Shown here: in pieces, positions 1 through 7,505 of the stretch
Position numbering within the stretch: the stretch's first letter is position 1
Layout of the letters: each line of letters starts with the position of its first letter
Assembly: GCA_035544675.1 (NCBI GenBank)
Contig: DATKCA010000268.1
Span: 1 to 61,626 of the forward strand
Origin: DATKCA01 sp035544675
GTDB lineage: Bacteria; Acidobacteriota; Thermoanaerobaculia; Gp7-AA8
Reading direction: 5' to 3'
Length of the DNA: 61,626 nt
Translations under genes and position numbers: made by a program
Notes under the pieces: generated by a model
What the model saw: the letters and a program-made list of their open reading frames with translations, nothing else
Databases searched by the model: none
Told to the model about the DNA's origin: nothing

Positions 1-58
1 CCGGTAACCGGTAACCGCTCCACGGGCCCCGAGGCCCGAGGCGGAGGCCCGAGGCCCG
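1..58. repeat. Heptamer repeat array (two families) at the window edge
   Basis: The first bases hold two copies of a CCGGTAA-type 7-mer, followed by about four copies of a GAGGCCC-type 7-mer arranged as an imperfect inverted repeat. Both families recur elsewhere in the window (near 28.0, 35.3, 41.2 and 45.2 kb). The array is cut by the window start, so its full size is unknown. Confidence 0.7.
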
Positions 59-83
59 TCTTTTGCTCACTCACACTCTCGAC

Positions 84-503
84 ATGAGCAACGACAACGC
101 AACCGAGTCTGCGCGGACCATCGGCGCGATCATCAAAGACCTCACTGCCGACTTCTCGACGCTCTTCCGCAGCGAGGTGGCGCTGCTGAAGCTGGAGATC
201 AAGGACACGGTGGCGAAACTGGGCGGGGGCACCGCCATGTTCGCCGGATCCGTCGTCTTCGCCCTCCTCGGCGTGGCCTTCCTTTTCGTGACGATCGTGC
301 TCGGGCTGGTGGCCCTGGGCATCCCGGCATGGGTATCGGCGCTCATCATCACGATCGTCCTCTTTGCGGGGGCGGCGATTCTGGCGATGATGGGCAGGAA
401 GAAGTTCGCCGGCGTCAACTTCGTCCCCACGGAATCGATCGATCAGATCAAGTCCGACATCGAGTCGGTCAAAGCGGACATCTCCCGCGTCAGGAGCAGG
501 TAA
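84..503 (+). CDS. Putative holin superfamily III (DUF1469-like) membrane protein
   Basis: A 139-residue protein with an amphipathic N-terminal half (about residues 8-45, rich in E, K and L) and two hydrophobic segments near residues 49-74 and 80-104. This is the pattern of the DUF1469/YqjE-type 'phage holin III' family, which in most bacteria is a chromosomal inner-membrane protein and not a phage lysis gene. The C-terminus is a charged helix. I chose the ATG at 84 over an in-frame TTG at 63 because the latter only adds residues translated from repeat-flanking DNA. The next gene overlaps its stop codon. Function is unknown; the family call rests on architecture only. Confidence 0.7.
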   Translation: MSNDNATESARTIGAIIKDLTADFSTLFRSEVALLKLEIKDTVAKLGGGTAMFAGSVVFALLGVAFLFVTIVLGLVALGIPAWVSALIITIVLFAGAAILAMMGRKKFAGVNFVPTESIDQIKSDIESVKADISRVRSR

Positions 504-814
504 TGGACGATCGTCAGAAGGTGGACATCGAGCGCGCCATCGAGCGCGCCCGCGACGGGGTGAGCGAGCGCATCGATGAGCTGGACCGGCGTCTCCGCAC
601 GTCGCTCGATGTGAAGACCATCGCCGGCGAGCATGTGCCGAAGATCATGGCAGGTGGCGCGGTGGTGGGCTTTCTGGTCGGCTTCGGGCTGCCAAAGCTA
701 TTGCGCAGGATCGTCGGCATCGGCCTTCCGCTGGCGCTGGTGGCGATGAAAATCCAAAGCGCGCGAAACGGCCAGAGCGAAGGGCACTCCGGCATCGGCC
801 CGGTCGACGACTAG
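503..814 (+). CDS. Small membrane protein co-translated with the holin-like gene
   Basis: A 103-residue protein. Residues 1-45 are highly charged and helical (rich in R, E and D), and two short hydrophobic stretches lie near residues 50-65 and 70-85. The ATG at 503 shares its A with the TAA of the preceding gene and an AGGAGCAGG sequence lies just upstream, so translational coupling is very likely. Holin III-like genes are often paired with a YtjA/YqjD-like small protein carrying an amphipathic helix, and this may be such a partner. No specific function can be given. Confidence 0.7.
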   Translation: MDDRQKVDIERAIERARDGVSERIDELDRRLRTSLDVKTIAGEHVPKIMAGGAVVGFLVGFGLPKLLRRIVGIGLPLALVAMKIQSARNGQSEGHSGIGPVDD

Positions 815-832
815 TATTTCTGATTCACCGCA

Positions 833-1912
833 CTAGCCATCTCTCACTCTCAGATAGCGCCCCCCCGGCAGCGCGCGAATCCACCCATCCAGCTCGAGCT
901 GCAGCAGCGACTCCGAGACGGCTCCGGCCGTCCGCGACAATTTCGCCGCCAGCGTGTCGAGGTGGGTTCCTTCATCCAGGCTCAGCGCTGCGAGGACCTC
1001 GCGCAATGGCTCACCGGGCTGGGACTTCGGGCTCTTCGTCCACGTGAGACCGCCGGGGAGCTCCTCGAGGACATCGTTCGCGTCGTGCACGAGCTTCGCT
1101 CCATACTGGATCAGGCGGTGAGTCCCTTCGCTGCCGGGGGCGAAGATCGATCCAGGGACGGCGAACACCTCGCGCCCCTGCTCGGCTGCCATCCGCGCGG
1201 TGATCAGCGAGCCGCTCCTCCCGGTCGCTTCGACGATCACGGTGCCTGACGCCAGGCCGGAGATCACCCGGTTGCGGATCGGGAAGTTCTCCGGCCTGGG
1301 CGCGAGCCCGGGCGCGAACTCCGTCAGGATCAGACCATCCCGCTCGATGCGCCTCAGGAGCGCGATGTTCGAGCGTGGATAGACGACGTCGATGCCTGTG
1401 CCGAGGACGGCGATGGTGGAGCCGCCGGAGTCGAGTGCGGCCTGGTGAGCAGCGGCGTCGATCCCGCGCGCCAGGCCGGACACGATGACCAGGCCGGCCG
1501 AGACGAGCTGACGGGCCAGCGTCCCCGCCGCGTTGAGACCGTAGGGCGAGGCCCGCCGGGAGCCGACGATGGCGACGCACGGCTTGGCCAGCAGCGAGGT
1601 GTCTCCGAGGAAATGCAGCGCCAGGGGCGGGTCGATGATCTCGCGCAGCAGTGGGGGATACGCGGGCTCATCCAGGGTGAGGACGGAGCTGCGCAGGGGC
1701 GCCATCGCGTCGGGGCCGTGAAGGATTAACGGATTCTTCACCAGCCGGGCCTGCTCCGGCGTTACGCTCAACAGGCTCTCGAGCAGTGCGGAAGAAGCGT
1801 CGCGCACCGCGCGCAGCGGATCGAAGTACTGGCGGAGCAGGCGTGTCCGATTGGGAGTGAGAAAAGGCAACAGTGACAGAGCGATGTGGAAGTCACGATC
1901 GTCAGAATGCAT
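833..1912 (-). CDS. dprA: DNA-processing protein DprA (DNA recombination mediator)
   Basis: A 359-residue cytoplasmic protein, close to the usual family length. DprA binds incoming single-stranded DNA during natural transformation and loads RecA. Visible marks are a helix-hairpin-like N-terminal region, the Rossmann-like core with GSRRASPYG and SGLARGIDAAAH, the GTGIDVVYP segment, NFPIRNRVISGLA and ATGRSGSLITA, and a C-terminal winged-helix-like domain (DTLAAKLSRTAGAVSESL). The gene stands alone on this strand and diverges from the TPR lipoprotein gene across 141 bases. Together with the pilT and pilin genes it suggests a capacity for DNA uptake, though no com genes are seen here. Confidence 0.95.
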   Translation of the reverse strand: MHSDDRDFHIALSLLPFLTPNRTRLLRQYFDPLRAVRDASSALLESLLSVTPEQARLVKNPLILHGPDAMAPLRSSVLTLDEPAYPPLLREIIDPPLALHFLGDTSLLAKPCVAIVGSRRASPYGLNAAGTLARQLVSAGLVIVSGLARGIDAAAHQAALDSGGSTIAVLGTGIDVVYPRSNIALLRRIERDGLILTEFAPGLAPRPENFPIRNRVISGLASGTVIVEATGRSGSLITARMAAEQGREVFAVPGSIFAPGSEGTHRLIQYGAKLVHDANDVLEELPGGLTWTKSPKSQPGEPLREVLAALSLDEGTHLDTLAAKLSRTAGAVSESLLQLELDGWIRALPGGRYLRVRDG

Positions 1913-1970
1913 GGGGCAGCCGATGCTGAAGAGGATTCGCAGCCGGCCCGGTCAGGTGAGCACCGTCGAG

Positions 1971-1976
1971 TATAAT
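1971..1976 (+). promoter_or_regulatory. -10 box (TATAAT) for the TPR lipoprotein operon
   Basis: A perfect TATAAT lies in the dprA-lipoprotein divergent region. Transcription would start near 1983 and give a leader of about 70 bases, with an AGGAG ribosome site near 2039-2043 ahead of the ATG at 2054. No good -35 hexamer is seen. Confidence 0.5.
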
Positions 1977-2053
1977 CGCGCCCGCCTTGTCCCGCCAATC
2001 TGTGCTTCCTCACGACGGCGTAAGGCCCTTCGACCCTTAGGAGATCTCTCTCG

Positions 2054-2695
2054 ATGAAGCGCGCCTTCCTTGCCTCATCATCCCTGCTTCTCGTCGCGGT
2101 TCTCACGACGGGTTGTTCGAGCGGGCGGGGGAAGGATGCGGCCGGGACGCAGGAGCAGTTCGGCGTGCGGATGGCGAAGATGAACCTGTGGCGGGAGGCT
2201 CTCTTCCGCTTTCAGCGGGTCGTCGAGATCGCTCCGGACGACGCGATGGCGCACAACAATCTCGCGGTGGCCTACGAGGCGAACGGCGACTTCGAGAATG
2301 CACTGAAAGAGTACCGCGAGGCCATCCGCCTCGACAGGTCCAACCCGTACATTCAGAAGAACTACAGCCGGTTCGTCGAATTCACCTCGCGAAACCGGAA
2401 GCGCCAGCAGCAGAACGCGGCCGCCAGAACCGCAGCCGCGGCCTCCGACGCGTCGGATCGGGCCGCGGAAGCCGCCGCTGATCCGGCGGAGCCCGCCACG
2501 GGCCCTCCGGTGGAGCCGCCCATGGCGACTCCCGCGACCGCATCGGGCCCCCCGGTCACGGATCCGCCGGGCTCGGACACCTCGCCCTCTCCCGCCGGCG
2601 CCGCGCCGGTGTCCATTCCATCACCCAGTCCCCAGCCGGAGCAGACGCCGCCGCCCGCGGTGAATCCGCCGAAGCCGGACGGAGTCCTCTCATGA
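2054..2695 (+). CDS. TPR-repeat lipoprotein
   Basis: A 213-residue lipoprotein. A signal peptide ends in the lipobox LTTGC with the acylated Cys at residue 21. Residues about 35-115 hold at least two TPR motifs (NLWREALFRFQRVVEIAPDD and NNLAVAYEANGDFENALKEY). The last 90 residues are a low-complexity Pro/Ala/Ser tail that probably spans the periplasm or links to a partner. It should sit in the outer or inner membrane as a scaffold. A ribosome site AGGAG precedes the ATG. The next gene overlaps by ATGA, so this begins a co-translated group with the CsgG-like and protease-barrel genes. Confidence 0.85.
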   Translation: MKRAFLASSSLLLVAVLTTGCSSGRGKDAAGTQEQFGVRMAKMNLWREALFRFQRVVEIAPDDAMAHNNLAVAYEANGDFENALKEYREAIRLDRSNPYIQKNYSRFVEFTSRNRKRQQQNAAARTAAAASDASDRAAEAAADPAEPATGPPVEPPMATPATASGPPVTDPPGSDTSPSPAGAAPVSIPSPSPQPEQTPPPAVNPPKPDGVLS

Positions 2696-3375
2696 AACGT
2701 CTCATCCCGCTGGTCGTAGCACTGGTGTCTCTCAACGCGCTGGCCGGAGTGCTGGAAGTGAAGCTGAAGCTCCCGGTGAAGCCGAAGCTGAACATCCTTG
2801 GGGACGAGAAGATCGCCATCGCGCCGTTCATCATCGCCAGCAACGAGGAGCGCCGGAACGACCGCGCGGCCAAGGTCGACGTCCAGTCCGAGTTCAACCG
2901 CTACATGCGCAAACAGCTCTCCAAGAGCACGAAGATGCGCGTGGTGGAGTTTCCGCCCGTGCAGCTTCCCGCCGGCGACATGAAGGCGCTGGAAGCGAAC
3001 ATCGATTTCTGGAAGTCGATGGGGGCGCGGACGGGCGCTGATTTCATCATCACCGGAGTGGTCGACTTCGACATCAACGACAAGTCGGGCTACAAGACCG
3101 AGGAGTATGTGTCGCCGGCCGACGGGCGGACCTTTTACCGGCAGGTGCTCGTGGAGACGACAGGGTTCGTCTTCGACATCGACATCGCCGTGTTCAATGC
3201 CGATACAGGCGAGAAAGTGGTGGAAGAGAACTTCCGCGACTTCAAGGAATTCGACCAGCGCAACTACGACGAGATCCTCGGACTCTTCGAGAACCTGCGG
3301 GCGCTGGAGAGCCAGCTCGTCGGCATCTTCGTGTCGCAGGAGACTTCCGCGACGCGTTACGTGTTCAGCGATTGA
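2692..3375 (+). CDS. CsgG/FlgT-like periplasmic protein
   Basis: A 227-residue exported protein with a signal peptide (residues 1-19, ending LNALA-G). The core alternates strands and helices as in the CsgG/curli-assembly nucleotide-fold group: IAIAPFIIAS, a helical stretch leading to KMRVVEFPPVQ, then GADFIITGVVDFDI, and paired strands through VLVETTGFVFDIDIAVFNADTGEKVVEE. The order of an 'IAV.PF' strand, an 'ADFIITG' strand and an 'F.VDI.IFNA.TGE' strand is typical of that group. The usual role is assembly or gating of outer-membrane export. No pore segment is evident here, so a periplasmic accessory role is more likely. It overlaps the lipoprotein gene by ATGA. Confidence 0.65.
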   Translation: MKRLIPLVVALVSLNALAGVLEVKLKLPVKPKLNILGDEKIAIAPFIIASNEERRNDRAAKVDVQSEFNRYMRKQLSKSTKMRVVEFPPVQLPAGDMKALEANIDFWKSMGARTGADFIITGVVDFDINDKSGYKTEEYVSPADGRTFYRQVLVETTGFVFDIDIAVFNADTGEKVVEENFRDFKEFDQRNYDEILGLFENLRALESQLVGIFVSQETSATRYVFSD

Positions 3376-3399
3376 CGCCACGCTGGCCGGGGAGGCCTC

Positions 3400-6378
3400 T
3401 TGAAGCGACTGATCGTAGCTGCCGCGGTGATCCTGTTGTCTGCCTTGCCGGCCTATCCGTTCGGCAAGAACAAGATCGTCTACGACAAGTTCACCTGGAA
3501 CATCTATCACTCCACGCACTTCGACGTGTACTTCTACGACGAAGCGCGGGGATCGCTGCAGCGTGTAGTGGACAGCGCCGAGAGCGCGTATCTGGAGCTC
3601 TCCCAGAAATTCAACTTTCAGATCTCGAAGAAGATCCCGCTCATCTACTACCACACGCATTCCGCGTTCGAGCAGACGAACGTCATGCTCAATTTCATAC
3701 CGGAGGGGGTCGGTGCCTTCGCCGAGCCGGCGCGCAACCGCATGGTTCTGCCGATCGACATGAGCGACGACCAGCTCCACCAGCTGATCCTCCACGAGCT
3801 GACGCACATCTTCGAGTACGAGATCCTCTTCCAGGGCAAGCTCGGCAAGACGATCTCGGCCAACCCGCCGACGTGGTTCATGGAAGGGCTGGCGTCGTTC
3901 ATGGCTCAGGACGAGAACGCGCGCGACCGCATGGTCCTGCGCGACGCGGTGGTCAATGACCGCATCCCGACCATCACGCGCAACCCGCAGGGGTACTTCG
4001 CCTACCGCTTCGGCCATTCCGTCTTCAAGTACATCGTGCAGACGTACGGGTGGGACGGGCTGCGCGACTTCATCTATGAATACCGGAATACGCTCGGCAG
4101 CAACGTCGACAAGGCGCTGAAGCGAGCCTTCGACGTCACGCCCGACGAGTTCGACACCCGCTTCCGCACCTGGCTCCGCAAGCAGTACCTGCCGGCGCTC
4201 GTGGCCAAGGGCGAGCCGCAGGAGTACGGCGACCCGTTCCGGATCAACCCTGACGTCAACAGCGCGGAGATCTCTCCGGTGCCTTCGCCTTCCGGCGACC
4301 TGCTGGCCGGGTTTACCACGTACAAGGAAGACGTCGACGTGGTCCTCTTCAACATCCCCGAGCGCAAGCTCCTCAAGAACCTCACCAGCGGCTACACCAG
4401 CCGGTACGAGTACCCGATCGCGCAGTTCTTGACGACGGCGCCGGTCATGGGCCGCGACATCGCCTGGTCGCCCGACGGCGATGCGGTGGCGCTGTTCGTC
4501 CGCCGCGAGCGCGGCCGCGACCTGCTGATGATCAATCCGATCAGCGGCAAGATCATCCGCACCGTCCCCATGGACATCGAGCAGCAGCTCTCGCCGTCGT
4601 TCTCGCCTGACGGACGCCATGTCGCGTTCTCCGGTTTCGTCGGCGACCACTCCGACATTTTCATCTACGAGCTCGAGGGTGGCACGGTCCGGAACATCAC
4701 CAATGATCGCTTCTTCGACGCCGCTCCGGTCTTCTCGCCCGACGGCAAATGGCTCGTCTACTCGTCCGTCGTCGACTCCAGCTCGAAGCTGTTCCGCCTG
4801 AACCTCCAGAATCCGGGCGAGCGTTACCAGATCACCACCGGCTCATCGAACGACATGGACGCCTGGTTCAGCCCCGACGGCAAGCGGATCTTCTTTTCGT
4901 CGGACAGGCAGACCGGCCGCACCGGCCCCGACGGCGCCGGCAAGAGCGAGGGTGAGGTGGAGGGCGATGGCCAGGGTGAGGGCGAGATGCGCGCCGGCGC
5001 AATCCCCGAGTCAGACCTGGAAGGAGGGACGGCCGAGGCGGGCAATTTCGCGGCCTTCAACATCTACTCGATCCATCTGGAGACCGGCCAGATGCTGCAG
5101 TACACCGACGTCATCGGTGGCTGCTTCACCCCGGTCGTCTTCACCGGGACGAACAACCGCGAGCGGATGGTCTTCTCCTCGTACTACAAGGGACAGTGGC
5201 GGCTGTTCTCGACCACGACGGACAAGCCTGTCGGCGAGCCGGTCATGATCGCTCTGTCGACCACGCCGGTCGTGCCGGAGGAGAGAACCATCTTCCGTCC
5301 CGGCTCGGAGTTCGTCATCGACGAGGAGAAGATCGAGCGGGCCGGGGGCTTCAAGCTGTTCATCGACAACGTCGACGTCAACGCCGGCGTCAGTTCCGAC
5401 CAGCTCTTCGTCTCCCGGTCGATCATCTACATGAGCGACATGCTGGGGAACCGCCGCTTCGTGGCTTCGCTGGACTCGGTCTCGTCGTTCTCGAATTTCG
5501 ATTTCATCTACTTCGATCTGCAGCGGCGCCTGAACTGGGGCTTCCGCGTCTTCGACAGCCGCTCCTTCTACCTCGAGCCGGACTACAACCGCGGTCTCCT
5601 CGAGCGCGGCCGGCAGGACTACCGGGAGACCGGCGCTCTCGGCCTGATGAGCTATCCGTTCACGCGGTATCACCGGCTGGACGTCGGCTCCGGCTACATC
5701 AGCCGCCAGTACACGTTCCCGTTTTTCGACGAGAACGGCAACCTGCCCGTGCTTCGCCACAACTTTCCGCTGGTGAGCACGACGTTCTCCGGCGACAGCT
5801 CGGTGTTCAAGTTCTTCGGGCCGGTCTCGGGCCGTCGATACAACCTCAGCGCGTCGTACGCTCCGGACATCGACGAAGGCGGAACGCTGAGCGCCGACTA
5901 TCAGATGGACTGGCGCGAGTACTACCAGCTCAGCTCCCGCACGGTGCTCGCGGCGCGGCTCTTCGTCGGGTATTCCAGCGGCAGTTTCTCCAACTTCTAC
6001 TACTTCGGCGGGCTGAACACGCTCCGCGGACAGGACTTCCGATCGGTGATCGGCAACCGCGCTGCCTTCGCCAACTTCGAGTTCCGATTCCCGTTCATCG
6101 ACATTCTAGCGACGCCGGTCCTGGCCCTGCAGCAGGTACGGGGCGTCCTCTTCTTCGACATCGGCGGCGCGAATTTCAACGGCCTCGATCTGAACACGGG
6201 CGAGAAGTATCAGTTCATGGAGGACGGCCGGCTCAAGCACGGCCTGGCCTCGGTCGGATACGGGCTGTCCTTCAACTTCTGGGGTCTGGAGCTGCACTGG
6301 GACTTCGCCAAGCAATACAACCTCAAAGAGACCTCGGGCAACTATCGCACGAGCTTCTGGATCGGACAGACCTTCTAG
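3400..6378 (+). CDS. Peptidase MA-like gluzincin / WD40-like propeller / Omp85-type barrel fusion
   Basis: A 992-residue exported protein starting at TTG (MKRLIVAAAV), with a signal peptide of about 22 residues. Residues about 25-280 form a zinc protease with HELTH at 132-136 and the third ligand in WFMEG near 160-163. Residues about 285-640 hold TolB-like PD40 blades (repeated FSPDGK/SPDG motifs), interrupted near 510-550 by an acidic Gly/Glu-rich insert. The last 330 residues alternate like a BamA/TamA-type surface-antigen barrel and end in an aromatic residue (F), the usual outer-membrane insertion signal. The protein is therefore probably anchored in the outer membrane with a periplasmic or surface protease and propeller. 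It is the last gene of the three-gene group. Confidence 0.85.
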   Translation: MKRLIVAAAVILLSALPAYPFGKNKIVYDKFTWNIYHSTHFDVYFYDEARGSLQRVVDSAESAYLELSQKFNFQISKKIPLIYYHTHSAFEQTNVMLNFIPEGVGAFAEPARNRMVLPIDMSDDQLHQLILHELTHIFEYEILFQGKLGKTISANPPTWFMEGLASFMAQDENARDRMVLRDAVVNDRIPTITRNPQGYFAYRFGHSVFKYIVQTYGWDGLRDFIYEYRNTLGSNVDKALKRAFDVTPDEFDTRFRTWLRKQYLPALVAKGEPQEYGDPFRINPDVNSAEISPVPSPSGDLLAGFTTYKEDVDVVLFNIPERKLLKNLTSGYTSRYEYPIAQFLTTAPVMGRDIAWSPDGDAVALFVRRERGRDLLMINPISGKIIRTVPMDIEQQLSPSFSPDGRHVAFSGFVGDHSDIFIYELEGGTVRNITNDRFFDAAPVFSPDGKWLVYSSVVDSSSKLFRLNLQNPGERYQITTGSSNDMDAWFSPDGKRIFFSSDRQTGRTGPDGAGKSEGEVEGDGQGEGEMRAGAIPESDLEGGTAEAGNFAAFNIYSIHLETGQMLQYTDVIGGCFTPVVFTGTNNRERMVFSSYYKGQWRLFSTTTDKPVGEPVMIALSTTPVVPEERTIFRPGSEFVIDEEKIERAGGFKLFIDNVDVNAGVSSDQLFVSRSIIYMSDMLGNRRFVASLDSVSSFSNFDFIYFDLQRRLNWGFRVFDSRSFYLEPDYNRGLLERGRQDYRETGALGLMSYPFTRYHRLDVGSGYISRQYTFPFFDENGNLPVLRHNFPLVSTTFSGDSSVFKFFGPVSGRRYNLSASYAPDIDEGGTLSADYQMDWREYYQLSSRTVLAARLFVGYSSGSFSNFYYFGGLNTLRGQDFRSVIGNRAAFANFEFRFPFIDILATPVLALQQVRGVLFFDIGGANFNGLDLNTGEKYQFMEDGRLKHGLASVGYGLSFNFWGLELHWDFAKQYNLKETSGNYRTSFWIGQTF

Positions 6379-6417
6379 TGTAGTGCGTCGCACTAGATCG
6401 CAGAATCTACGATCTCC
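6379..6417. terminator. Short inverted repeats between convergent genes
   Basis: Two small hairpins, AGTGCG/CGCACT and AGATCG/CGATCT (9-base loop), fill the 39 bases between the convergent barrel-protease and topoisomerase genes. No U-tract follows. A bidirectional terminator role is inferred from position. Confidence 0.4.
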
Positions 6418-7473
6418 TCACGCGGCGCGTGGCGCGCGCCGCCGGTCCGCGATCGTCTGGCGGAAGAACTTGAGCAGGGCCTTTTCTTCGATGGAGTGCC
6501 CGGTGCGCGCGACCGGACTCCCTTTGCGCGTCTTCCTGAGTCCTTCCATCGGCTTCCCGCTCATGTATTCGTCGATGAGGCGCGGGCAGATGTAGGAGGC
6601 TCGGCAGACCGCCGGCGTGTTCCCGAGCTGCTGCGCGGTGGCCTCGATGGCCTTTTTCACCTTTCGCTTCCTCTCGGTCTTGCTGGCACCCTGGCCCTGC
6701 CAGGCCAGTGTGATCGAGCAGAGCAGCGTCCCCGCCCACGTGCGGAAGTCTTTGGCGGTGAAGTCCTCTCCCACGATCGCCTGGATGTAGTCGTTCACAT
6801 GGCGGTCCTTGACACCGACGAAGCGGTCGCCGTTCGCGAACTGAAACAGCTCCTCTCCGGTGCCGCGGCGCTTGAGCCGGCGGACGACGGCGGCCACATC
6901 CTTGTCCCGCACGTTCTTGCTGTGTTTTTTCTTCCACTTTCCGACGTAGTCGAAGCTGATGACGTCCCCGCCCTTTACCTTGACGTGATTGCCCCGGACG
7001 GTCGTCAGCCCGTAGGTGAGCTCCGACTTGGCGCTCTTGGCGTTGCCGACACGGAAGAAGCCCTGATCGATGAGGCGCACGATGGACGCGAGGACGTGCT
7101 CGCGACTGAGATCGTCGCGTTTGAGGTCGGCCCGGATGCGCGAGCGGAGACGCGGCAGCGCGTCGCCGAACTCCACGACGTGGCGGAACTTCGCCTCCTC
7201 GCGCTGCTGACGGAAGCGGGGGTGGTAGAGATACTGCGTGCGACCCTTCTTGTCGACGCCGACGGCCTGCAGAGGAGACGAGTCGGCGCGGGCGATCCGC
7301 ACCCGCTGCCAGGCCGGCGGGATCCGAAGCCTGCCGATGCGCGCGACCGTCTTCTCGTCTCTGACCGGGTTGCCGTCGGATTTCCGGTAGGTGAATCCGG
7401 CCTGCTTGCTCCCTTCGCGGCGGATGCCGTGGTGATCGAGCTGCCACCGTCGCCTCACACCGCGGATCCGCAT
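6418..7473 (-). CDS. DNA topoisomerase IB (poxvirus/eukaryotic type)
   Basis: A 351-residue enzyme that relaxes supercoils through a 3'-phosphotyrosyl intermediate. It has the N-terminal domain with GFTYRKSDG and IPPAWQRVRI, the catalytic core with ISFDYVGKWKKKH, DRHVNDYIQ and DFRTWAGT, and the active-site Tyr in CRASYICPRLID near the C-terminus. I prefer the ATG at 7473 (MRIRGVRRRW) over one at 7530. A CAAAAT -10-like box lies 10 bases upstream of it, and the longer version would overlap the divergent glycosyltransferase start. Such enzymes are scattered among bacteria and probably horizontally spread. Confidence 0.93.
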   Translation of the reverse strand: MRIRGVRRRWQLDHHGIRREGSKQAGFTYRKSDGNPVRDEKTVARIGRLRIPPAWQRVRIARADSSPLQAVGVDKKGRTQYLYHPRFRQQREEAKFRHVVEFGDALPRLRSRIRADLKRDDLSREHVLASIVRLIDQGFFRVGNAKSAKSELTYGLTTVRGNHVKVKGGDVISFDYVGKWKKKHSKNVRDKDVAAVVRRLKRRGTGEELFQFANGDRFVGVKDRHVNDYIQAIVGEDFTAKDFRTWAGTLLCSITLAWQGQGASKTERKRKVKKAIEATAQQLGNTPAVCRASYICPRLIDEYMSGKPMEGLRKTRKGSPVARTGHSIEEKALLKFFRQTIADRRRAPRAA

Positions 7474-7483
7474 ATGCGTGCGG

Positions 7484-7489
7484 ATTTTG
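7484..7489 (-). promoter_or_regulatory. -10-like box (CAAAAT) 10 bases before the topoisomerase IB start
   Basis: CAAAAT on the minus strand is followed by 10 bases and then ATG at 7473, with no ribosome site between. This fits the leaderless pattern seen at several genes in this window. Confidence 0.4.
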
Positions 7490-7505
7490 CGAGAATGGTG
7501 CCCTT

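Noticed and set aside
84..814. Prophage lysis genes (because of the holin-like family)
   Set aside because: No other phage gene is nearby, and this holin-like family is usually an ordinary chromosomal membrane protein.
2362..4650. A 762-codon open frame on the minus strand, antisense to three plus-strand genes
   Set aside because: It is rich in Arg, Val, Glu and Asp with no domain, signal or start site, and it mirrors genuine TPR, CsgG-like and protease frames. It is a high-GC shadow.
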